Source of the DNA: Branchiostoma belcheri
Lineage: Eukaryota > Chordata > Leptocardii > Amphioxiformes > Branchiostomatidae
Direction: 5' to 3'
Length of the DNA: 64,000 nt
NCBI RefSeq assembly: GCF_001625305.1
Contig: NW_017804598.1
Coordinates: forward strand, 414,392 to 478,391
The notes under the pieces are model-generated. The model was not told the DNA's origin. It did no database searches and saw only the letters and a program-made list of their open reading frames with translations. Within the stretch, counting starts at the first letter, position 1. Each line of letters opens with the position of its first letter. Position numbers and translations under genes: made by a program. This document shows, piece after piece, positions 24,301 to 34,700 of this stretch.

Positions 24301-27300
24301 CACATCAATCGTTGATTACAGCAATTTTGTGCTTACATTAACTTATATGGCAGCTGCATGAAATCATAATCCTTAATCAAGAACATGTCATGACTTACTT
24401 ATTATTAACAAATCTTTTATACATCATGGTGTCTTGTAAAATGCATATTGAAGTAAAGCCTTTACATGTAAATGTACAGCTCAGAGATATTTAGATGCTC
24501 ACCTTCTCATACTCTGTAAGTGTAGCCCTGATGTGTGAGTAGCTCTTTGTAGTGATGAGAGACATCAGTTTGGAGTCACTGTCTGTGCTCCACCTGTCCT
24601 TCCCAGCCTGGGAACAAGATGATATGTCATATTTAGAAAACCTACAAGTAGTTGGTCACAACAACAGTTACTGTATATGATACTAATTTTACTAGTAGAT
24701 GCTTAGTATAGAGTACACCATAAATGACAGACGTTTTGACATCAGAATCTGCAGTTACATAATACCTAAAAGAACAGGGGTGCCAAAGAATTCATATGAA
24801 TTCTACAGAATTCATACAAATTTGACGGAATCCATACAAATTTGACAAAATACAAAATCCATACAAAATTCATTATGATGTATTAGAAGAAAAAATACAA
24901 ATTTTTAAGAAACACATACCAACCATTACCAGGAACATACGAATTTTACGGAATACATACGATCCATTACTCGGAAATATACAATCCTTACTAATTTGGT
25001 GATCCAGGCGCAGGTCACCAATTAAAAAAATTTGTAAGGATCGTATGTTTCCGATCATAATTATGTATTCAATAGAATTCCTGACCTGGTGTAATTCCTG
25101 AGCGTCCTGTCTGGCCAGGTCCTCGTCTATCTCGTTACTCTCGTCCCTGTCACCTGCCAGCAGCCCCAGCAGCAGGTCCTGCAGCTGCCCAGATGTCTCA
25201 CTGCGGATGTCATCTTCCAGGTTATTCAGGTGCTCTGAAAGATGATGTTATATTATATATATTATAACAATGTTAGAAAAACATACTAGTAGTCATGAAA
25301 GGTAGTCCCATAGCCTTTTTTGAGGCCATAGGGGCAGTGGGTTGTTAATCCACTTTGTCTAGGGCATGGTATTGGTAGGCAGAGCACACCCTCTCCTTCC
25401 ACTGCCTTTTACCTCCCCAACGAAAGTCAGATATATGTGTAGTGTGTAGTCATTTGTAATGTTCCTGTAACATTTAATGATACTAGAGAAGAATTCAGTC
25501 TATGTTTCAAGAAAATCATAATGATTGATGCTGTATAAAAAAACTCAGTTCACAGTAGCAAACACTACATGTACTTTTTTTCTTTAAATCATTGCACATT
25601 TGTGTTAACAAAAAAGCAGAACAACAATTATAATTTACCATCTCTGTAAGCCTTCTTAATCTGTTCCAAAGCCTGTGGATGGTATGAAAACAAAAATCAG
25701 TCAGATGATATAGTTTGCATATCTATGAAAGCACATCATTATGTCCATTTTAATAAATGTGAAAACAGGGCAAAATGAGTAGATCTATTATATAATAGTG
25801 CAAATGGATAGTATAAATACATGTATATCAACTAAGTTAAACATACCCTATTGTTCCTTGTGCACAAATCTCAATGNNNNNNNNNNNNNNNNNNNNNNNN
25901 NNNNNNNNNNNNNNNNNNNNNNNNNNNNNNNNNNNNNNNNNNNNNNNNNNNNNNNNNNNNNNNNNNNNNNNNNNNNNNNNNNNNNNNNNNNNNNNNNNNN
26001 NNNNNNNNNNNNNNNNNNNNNNNNNNNNNNNNNNNNNNNNNNNNNNNNNNNNNNNNNNNNNNNNNNNNNNNNNNNNNNNNNNNNNNNNNNNNNNNNNNNN
26101 NNNNNNNNNNNNNNNNNNNNNNNNNNNNNNNNNNNNNNNNNNNNNNNNNNNNNNNNNNNNNNNNNNNNNNNNNNNNNNNNNNNNNNNNNNNNNNNNNNNN
26201 NNNNNNNNNNNNNNNNNNNNNNNNNNNNNNNNNNNNNNNNNNNNNNNNNNNNNNNNNNNNNNNNNNNNNNNNNNNNNNNNNNNNNNNNNNNNNNNNNNNN
26301 NNNNNNNNNNNNNNNNNNNNNNNNNNNNNNNNNNNNNNNNNNNNNNNNNNNNNNNNNNNNNNNNNNNNNNNNNNNNNNNNNNNNNNNNNNNNNNNNNNNN
26401 NNNNNNNNNNNNNNNNNNNNNNNNNNNNNNNNNNNNNNNNNNNNNNNNNNNNNNNNNNNNNNNNNNNNNNNNNNNNNNNNNNNNNNNNNNNNNNNNNNNN
26501 NNNNNNNNNNNNNNNNNNATGTACTTTTTTTCTTTAAATCATTGCACATTTGTGTTAACAAAAAGCAGAACAACAATTATAATTTACCATCTCTGTAAGC
26601 CTTCTTAATCTGTTCCAAAGCCTGTGGATGGTATGAAAACAAAAATCAGTCAGATGATATAGTTTGTATATCTATGAAAGCACATCATTATGTCCATTTT
26701 AATAAATGTGAAAACAGGGCAAAATGAGTAGATCTATTATATAATAGTGCAAATGGATAGTATAAATACATGTATATCAACTAAGTTAAACATACCCTAT
26801 TGTTCCTTGTGCACAAAATCTCAATGAGTGTGGCCTCTGCTGAAGGTGATCCCTATAGAAAATATAAAACAAATTATCTAGGACTACAATAATGAAAGCT
26901 TATGTTACTGTCATAAAATTGGAAAAGAACAGGACAAGCAAATTGCACCTAACCAACTGTTGAATGTTGACACGTAGCGCAGTATGATGATGTTGATGGA
27001 TTTGGACTTCAACTCAAATACTAGAGACTCTATTCAAAGACATGAAGCAAAAAGCGATAAAAGAATACCACAAAGATATACGTGCAAACATCTTTAGCAA
27101 AAAAGGTAGAAAGTTCTGCAGACCTTGAGTGCACTGTGTACTGTCATGGCATCGAACTTCTCTCTTTCCATCAGGAGGGCGTCGATCACTTGGGCAAAGT
27201 CATCACTCAGCTGGGACTTCAGATCCTCAGACAATTCCTGCAAAAATTGCAAGGTTTAGAAAAAAAAGTTAGTAAAGGTAGCCCCAAAGCCTCTTAGGCA

Positions 27301-28197
27301 GTGGGTTGCAATTATTGGTAACCCATTGTGTTTGGGGCATAGTATAATAATTGGAGCCTCAAACAAAGCACATCCCTCTTGCCTTTTTTCTCCCCTATCA
27401 AAGCCAGGTACATGTAGTACACATTTTACACATGGGTGGAGTGAAGAAAGTTATGTAAAGTGCCTTTCCCAGGGACACAACATGTAGCCAAGAATGCCAG
27501 GAATCGAACCTATGATGTTTCAATCTCATTCTGTCTTAGCCACTCAGCCTATCAATGCCACCATTTAGACAGGTTTTTAACTTTAAGTTAATAAGTTTAT
27601 ACTAGAACAATCATAATGAAAACACACAAAATTGTGAACTTTTTCTGAATGTCTTAATTCTTGTAACTGTCCTTGGTGCTGAACCCAAGACTGTTTGCAC
27701 ATACAGCTAGATTACTTCCAATCCAGGTTCCATTTTTAAATTACTAGAGATCAAAGTTAGTCTTTCATACAGTCACTGAAATTTTATAAGAACAAGACGC
27801 AACTAGTGAGTAGAATCAGCAAAGGTCTCACTTCAAGGTCATCAGAAACTGACCTTGTCATAAAGATCCCAGAACTTGGCCTTGGTCTCTTGGCGTTGTC
27901 TATAGGTACGTCTCACCAGTGTCTTGATGACTATAGACACTTCATTTTGGCCTGGCAGAACAGAGGTCAGAAGTTCCATGTCAACTGTCAGACAAAACTG
28001 ACTACATGTATTTCTTAGACATTCAAGTTTTAAAAAAACTTTGCATAACTGTATAACATGACATGTGATGGTAAGAAACCAGAAAAACAAACAATTTGGT
28101 CTGAAGAGAACAATGTGGTATCCAACTTACTCAAGCCCTTAGTGGCTTTGAAGAGCATCCTGGAATCTCTGTCAACATCATGTTGAGACAGGTCAAC
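18301..28197 (-). CDS. Annexin core (four repeats) with Pro-rich and acidic C-terminal extension
   Basis: Minus-strand exons with consistent phases: 28197-28131, 27951-27854, 27237-27124, 26852-26796, 26621-26588 (also at 25672-25639), 25234-25086, 24607-24503, 23893-23818, 23365-23256, 22434-22317, 20830-20802, 20677-20432, a 24-base microexon 19656-19633, and 19290-18301. The first ten encode four annexin repeats (QNEVSIVIKTLVRRTYRQRQ; AEATLIEILCTRNNR; DSKLMSLITTKSYSHIRA; DSATLIRCLMTRAEADM). A Pro-rich, then basic linker follows (PIPPPKPVDIKNN), and a 330-codon Glu/Asp-rich exon ending HKHCSVT-stop. The Ca2+-loop positions lack GxGT. The first coding exon was not found; about 540 bases separate exon 1 from the next gene's stop. 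The acidic exon may end the gene, or an internal phase-0 donor may splice it to the second core. Confidence 0.85.
20920..21520. repeat. Modular repeat of about 150-bp units, diverged
   Basis: Three degenerate units follow each other, each with a GATAACT core (TGCGATATAACTCTGG, AGCAAGATAACTCAAG, AGCAGGATAACTTTTG) then a TTTTTGGCAGG-type block and a GGGGGG-rich block. The pattern matches the family at 44295-45155 and 59525-60010. It lies in an annexin intron. Confidence 0.5.
21626..21930. repeat. Dispersed repeat with ATGGATGACGTCC end, copy 1
   Basis: It shares, in order, GAGACC-TAAATCT, ATGC-TAGATTTG, AAATGTTAGG-CACAAA, AACAAGTCTT and CTTTCCTTT-AT-ACATCT blocks with 41790-42080. This copy keeps the left terminus ATGGATGACGTCC; the other keeps the right terminus GGACGTCATCCAT. 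Together they imply inverted termini and a DNA-transposon origin. Confidence 0.6.
23505..23690. repeat. MITE-like repeat, copy 2
   Basis: This is the second copy of the element at 12046-12230, in the same orientation, inside an annexin intron. The shared core includes TATAATGCACTCCTGCAT and a GAGATCT stretch. Confidence 0.65.
25310..25440 (-). mobile_element. SINE fragment (3' part)
   Basis: It contains the same conserved 3' block as the SINE at 27280-27563: complement of TTGAGGCCATAGGGGCAGTGGGTT, then ACCTCCCCAACGAAAGT. No tRNA-like head is present, so it is truncated. Confidence 0.5.
25569..26826. other. Assembly gap flanked by a direct duplicate
   Basis: Ns fill 25877-26518. The 308 bases before the gap (25569-25876) and after it (26519-26826) are the same sequence with only a few differences, for example six versus five As, TTGCATATC versus TTGTATATC, and CACAAATC versus CACAAAATC. 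The annexin exon ALEQIKKAYRD is therefore present twice (25639-25672 and 26588-26621). This looks like two overlapping allelic contig ends that were not merged. Confidence 0.9.
27280..27563 (-). mobile_element. tRNA-derived SINE
   Basis: On the minus strand the head reads like a tRNA gene: an A box in AGGCTGAGTGGCTAAGAC and a perfect B box, GGTTCGATTCC. The body includes GGCACTTTACATAACTTTC, ending in the conserved CCCACTGCC-AAGAGGCTT block. Related copies are at 25310, 55495, 59085, 60470 and 63147. RNA polymerase III transcription is expected from the family; activity is unknown. Confidence 0.7.
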
Positions 28198-28419
28198 CTG
28201 AAACAAGGAAAAAAGAACAGAAAATGATGACTCAGAGTCAACACTCTGTAGAGGTTTGAGAGATGAGCATGAACAAAGATGTCAGCAATGTTGCTGGACA
28301 GTGCCTTTACAAGCTTTATCTGGGATCATTTGTTAATATACAAGTCAGAAGAAGGTTATTGAAGGAAAGAGAGCCCTTGCCTGTCTTTGTCCGTACAGTG
28401 TTTGTCCAGTCCAGTGTTT

Positions 28420-28443
28420 TTTCAGTCAGTCAGTCAGTCAGTC
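28420..28443. repeat. (CAGT)n microsatellite
   Basis: Five to six tandem CAGT units lie between the annexin locus and the CFAP97-like gene. Nothing functional is implied. Confidence 0.7.
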
Positions 28444-28738
28444 TTTACGTCACAGAATACTTCACTCAGCTCCAGTTGTGTCATGTCTTGTTTTGTTTTG
28501 TTATGTTTTGTCATGTCCTTTTCTCTACTTTTCTAACACACATGTGTCAACTTGTAGTTCCTTCATTTCTCAACTGACCCACCTCCAGTTCTTCTAACAC
28601 AGTTTGTCACTCAGATTCATAATAAGAAAAAATTGTCAAAAAACAACATTGGGCAAAATTACCCAATACAAAATCCAATCAAAATAATTTTTCATTTTCA
28701 ACCACCTCTTATAGTGTTACACGAGGTTTCAAGATTTT

Positions 28739-31700
28739 CTACCTAGATCCTGGACTGACTGAAGTCCTGTTCCTTGCTGACATACTAGTAGTCAGATATG
28801 GTCCTGCCAGTTTTCTCAATGCTTTGTCCTTCTTGTCGTTTTTACTTTTTGGTTTACTCCTTTTCTTTCCGTCAGCTTTTTTTGCCTTGGCTTCTGACCT
28901 CTTTTGGCGTAGTATTCTAGACTTTGACTTCTCGGGAAGCAAATCAGGCAAGGCAGCCTTGGTTATTCGGACACTTTTCACCGCTGTCTGGACATCCTGC
29001 TCATCCCATTCCTTTAAGTAATCCTCCTCCATTCTCCGCAGTTCCTTCTGACTTTCTGTCTCAGAAGATGACCTCGCTTCTCTTTCAAGGTCAACCGACG
29101 TTTCTTCATCGATAATGGGCAGGAATGCAGGAGGTCGACGTTGTGTATACTCCTTTTGTTCAGATTTGGATTTCTTCTTCTTTCTCTTAGACTTGCCCTT
29201 TTTCTTTGGGGATGTGCTCTCATAGCACATTATGATGTCAACGTCTCTTGTGTCATTTGGTGCATCCTTGCTCTTTGACAATCAAACACACATCTGTCAG
29301 AAATTCTAAAGAAGTCCAGTCTGTCAAAGTCACAGTCAAGTACAGAAAATTAAAGTCAAACAAGCTTGAAAAGCAGTCAACTAAGGAAGAGAAAGATTTA
29401 ACACCACTGAAACACATCAAACAATGTGACAGACTAGCTAAAAGGAGGATCATTGAAAAGATACATAATACTATTGTTACATTAACATAAGGATATAGTG
29501 TCTAAATCATTTGTGTTTGAAATACGATGTTTGCTTACTTTGATTTTGCAGTACAGTAGATTTGCCACAGGGTATTGAGAGCAAAAGTTATTAAAGGATA
29601 TGACAAATAATTTCTGCAAACACAAAGTTGACATGTACTATGATGTAGTATCATCACAGCAACAAAAAAATCAATACCATGAATACTTTACTCTTATATC
29701 TCCCTGCCACTTACCTTGTTTTTGTCCACCCTGTTCACTTTTGGCAGCTTGGTATGGAAGCGTCTGGGTGGCCAGGTCCCACCGCCTTTACTCCGCTCAA
29801 GCTTCTGCAGACAGAGAGGCACCATCATTATTCTCCGTTTATTTTTGGAACGAAAGATACAGTCTAGACACAACACTCTACACTCGTCAATGAAGGCTAG
29901 ATATCCAGGTAAAGCTCATAGGAAATTCAAACTCTACTACTGGATAAATTACGAAGATTATTTCCGGACGTTTTGAGTGACGTCCACCACTCTTCTTCAG
30001 TGTCACTAATGAACTAACAGAACTCGTTAACAGGAGTAACTTGGATGATGTAGCAGTTCCTGTGGTGTTGTCTTATCATATAGGAACTACCTTTATCTCC
30101 TTTCATATCAATGACTATATGAGACTTTGTCATTAGTGATGCTGAGAGTGATGGATGTCACTCGAACGTCCAGAAATTACATTATGTATCTCCATAATTC
30201 ATCCAGTAGTAGAGTTTGATTTTCCTATGAGTAACACTATAGACTATTACATGACTGTGTGGTACAAGAAAGCAAGATGTGAAATATGCAGCTTTGACTG
30301 ACAATGTGACTGTTATCATTATCAACAAGAGATGACAGACTCACAATTTTGGGTAATTTTGGTGCCTCTTCACCGTCTGTGGTGCTGGCAGCTTCTGTGG
30401 ACCGATCCGTCTGAAATGAAAATATCAACAACATTGAGAATATGGTCACCAAACCAGTACTGAATGGTAAACCTCCATACTTACCCAATTAAAATTCTTT
30501 GCAGCATGATGAAAGTTCAACTTGTAACATTACAGCCCATGATTTAGAGTTTTCTTTTAGCTCATTGTACAAAAGAAAAACAACATAGTACATGTATCAC
30601 AACAAATAAGATAATACATTGTACATGTACAAATAAATTATTTAATGATAACTGGTACAAGAACAGATTATAAAGAAACATGGGCAGGCAAGTAATAATG
30701 TGGCAGATTGAATTGGGAATTGTATTTTGATCATGATATCGTTGGAGTTTAGGGCCTGTACATTCATGTACTTGATGAAATAGCATCCCATGTACATTGT
30801 ATAAAATGCATTTTAAGTTCAATTTAAAAATGCAAGCATTTAATGCAATTTGCCAATTGTACTTGCAATATGATTCATTAATGTGCAAACACAACACATC
30901 TGGGAGCAGCAAGAATCGAGGACATGAATGAATCTGCAGTCAAATTTCCTTGAAAGACAAGTTTGCTTTGGAGTAGAGGGATATTGTTGGCTTAATTGGC
31001 ATGCTAGCTGAAAGATCAAGCATTATTTGACCCTGGTGATTTAGAAATATAGATATCATACTGTCATCATCTTTGTAAGTTATTCCCCTTCAGAGAAGAA
31101 AAAAGATTCTTCATAAATATAAGGATTTTAAAACCCCCATGCAGTCATGCGGTTATTGTTTGAATTCAGGAGTCATCTAAATTGTTAGTTCAGGTAAGAG
31201 GCATTGACAGTCACTGCGATGCATTTTGATCCCATCACCAAGCCTTAACATGCCTCGGAAAACCAACCTTCAGGTTAGACCACACGTTCGCCTGTTCGGC
31301 CCAGTTTTTGAGAATACTTGTTCTCTTCCTTATTGGCTTGGTCTGCATAATGATGTCTACATAGAAGTCTCTGGGTTCCTCGGTGTTGTCCACCAGGTAA
31401 TAGTCATGGGTCAGGATGGGAGTGTCTTCGACATCCAAAACGGGAGGGTGCTCTAGCACTCCTGTTTCAACTGACCTTGTCTTTACAACAAGAACAATGT
31501 TCTCTTTGTGAAATTTTCATGAAAAGAAATGTGAATATTTTTTACCTTGATCCCCCTTGCACCTAGAGAATTTCATACAAACTAAAGATGTACAAATGTA
31601 TAATACAGTACTTCATACTTGTAATTTATAATACCATCATGTACTTCCAAAGAAAGGTAACCACATTTAATACATCATTGTACAAATTCTGTATGCAGAA

Positions 31701-34700
31701 CTATTCAAAATAAAAGAAACAAAAGATGAAAAAAAGAACTAGGACGATAATCATGACACTTTCCTCACCTCTGTCCCTACGCTCCTTGGCCGTCTTCTCC
31801 GTGGGGGGTCCCGTGGCGTAGGCTCCAGACTGTCCAGGTCGAAGTCCTTTGTGACGGCCGCCATGTTGGCGAGGTAGTACTCGTGCTTCAGGAAGTCTTC
31901 CTCCTGTTGAGTAGACATGGTTCGGTGGTTAGAGAGGGCGACAAACATGTTCATGAATCTAAAAGCTAAAGGACTGAGAAATATCATCTACTGTGGTTAT
32001 ACTGCATGATCAAAGTAAAGCAAAGCACATACAATGTACTTTTAGACTTCCTTAGTTTGTTAATCTCCAAGCGTATCCTACAGTGGCAAAGCAGTGTCCA
32101 TCAACCACCAAAGAGTAATTTGGATACTGCCTTGCCACCGTAGGATCTGCTTGGAGATCATCCTTTGACACACTGCAACCACTTTCCCCCTCTGACTTAC
32201 CCATTTGTTGAGGTTGTAGCTGGGCTGCACTCCCAGTAAACGACTCTTGATCAGTTCATTGTTCACTGCAATCCTCTCGGCTTCCTTCTCTCTTACATAG
32301 TAGTTCAAACTGAAACATTCAGTACAAAACGTTATGCATGCATACACAAAAGCACAGAAATCCTTAATAGCCCTTAGTTTTAATGAAGCATTACACTTGT
32401 TACGTTAAATCTATCTATAGTAACAAGATATAATTAATTCTTTATCAGGATATCATAACTTAGCTAAATAAATGAATACTATGCATCATTTTCAAGTTAA
32501 AAAACACACCAGGTCCTATAAATCACTCCAGTATGACTTCTTTAGTAGGCCACAATTGAAAAGTCAATAGGCCGTAATTGCCACTGCAATACTTTTAAGT
32601 CATCTCTAATTACAACAAGATTACTGCATATAAAACAATTTCCCATTTCAAGGGGGAATCGATAGGGCAAAAATCCTGGTCCTCTAGTTCTTTATTTTCA
32701 CGCTGAATTGCTGCTTGATGCATACAGAGGGAAAAAGAGATGCAGGTTTTTCATTTTTATAAAAACGTTTGAATTGCATCAGCGACCTTGACACCAATGC
32801 GGCAAAGTTGGGTCGTGCTATAGTGTCCAAAATGTATATCTGACAGTTCAACAGTATCAGTAGCTTCTCAAAAATAAATTCAAAAGGACACTTTGCATTG
32901 CAACAGCCAAAATTTTGATATACTTAGTAGAAGTCACCTGTCAAGTTGTTGATATTAGGATTTTTTTTACAGTTCTTACACCAAAAAACCAAGGTTGATA
33001 TCCACAGTTTGTGACCATTCCATCAATGGCCAATTTGTTCAGTCTTATTAAAGATGCTAAATGTTTCTTCCATATCTGAAATAACCAATAAGATAAACAA
33101 AAAAATTACTTCTACATGTATATTACAAGGTAAAGATTTCAGAAACTTTCTAGTTTTGTCTCTAACCTCCTGGGTGTGTAGTTGTTCCAGTTGTCCAGGG
33201 ATCCATGTGTTCTCATGATCTGTGTCATCCTGCCTAGGAGCTTCCTGTTGTCATGATCTACCTGAGCTTGTCTCTCCTCTTCAGCCTGGGATGATACAAA
33301 TGTTTTACCATATCAAACAAACCAGTCTTATAGATTAGAATTTACTGGCCACAATATACACAGTACATGTAATGTAATGTAATGTAATCTAGGTATAAAA
33401 CATTAAACTTGTTTCAAACAAAAAAAAATGTACACACAAAATAAATAAGATAAGAATACCATGATCATATTCATCAATTTTGATAAATGTGACAAGCAAA
33501 TATATTTTTTTTAGTTTTTAGTCTAGATTTGCTATTTTCTTTTCACTCTTAATGTTAAAGCTTTTTTTGTTTGTTTTCCTTGTAATTTGTCTGGTCAAAT
33601 ATTATTGAAGTTACAATGATTGTGCAAGAGATTATTGGATAATATCATCTACTACTAAGTATCAACAACATCTTCTAGTTGGTAGCAATATTGAAGTCTC
33701 AACGGGGATTTCAAATTTTAGCGCTTTTTTCTTTGAATCTTCAGCATTGACTTTACAAATTGCTCATTTTCATTTACATAGTTTAAGTGAGGTACAGATA
33801 TGGGCCTACGTGTATAGCCATACAAAACATTTAATGACTAGAAGACACCTGCATAGAGATCATACAATTTACAATAATTGGTATACTGATTAAAATCTGA
33901 CATGTGTGAATGGTTCAATGTGCTCCATAGATACCGACTAGGTCTGTACTTATGTCTCTGGTAAGTTGCACCATTAGAGGCAGAAAGTGCTCTCTGTCTG
34001 GGTGGTAAAATCAATACAATCTGTCAAGTTGAACCTTCCAAACTTTCCCAGATACTGTAGGTATTTGGTACACTCATGTTGGTCTCTTGTTGTCGAGTTA
34101 CTTGAATTCTGACTCATATAGTTTACCTTCTTATTGTTACAGGGATTACCTGAATTAAAGTCACAATCTGACAGATTGCTATTAGACTGTACTGTATTGT
34201 ATTTTATGATTGCTTGTCTATCATGCCTTCTTTTCTTTTCCCGAATATTGTGTGGTAAAGATACCGACTTGTGCACACATGTTCAGGCATGTTAATCTCG
34301 AACTCTCGGTACAGAGTGTCTTGCATGAAAGAAACCGTGTGCCATTCCGATCCATACCTTTGATCACTGTGTACTTTGCCTTTTGTTATCAGAGTGTGGA
34401 CGTCTCTCCTGCGACAAACCATGCAAACACTTTTGACCACCTTTGGCCAGACAGTCACAGACAGTGTAGATTTGTTTTCACAGACCAAACAAACTCATAT
34501 CTTTGGAAACAGGCGATGTAAACATCGTTGCTATGATACGCAATTTTATAAAATGTTGCTTTTTCCAAGACTTCTGTAGACAGCTAAAAATCTTTATTTT
34601 TCTGTACCTTTGCTGTAATGTTATCATGGGTATGGACAAAATATTTGGCTCACTTTAATTGTTTGAACCTTCTTTACACTTTGTCATAAACAAATTGTCA

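Noticed and set aside
25798..26608. Long open frames of more than 220 codons in several frames
   Set aside because: They consist almost wholly of the N gap translated as unknown residues.
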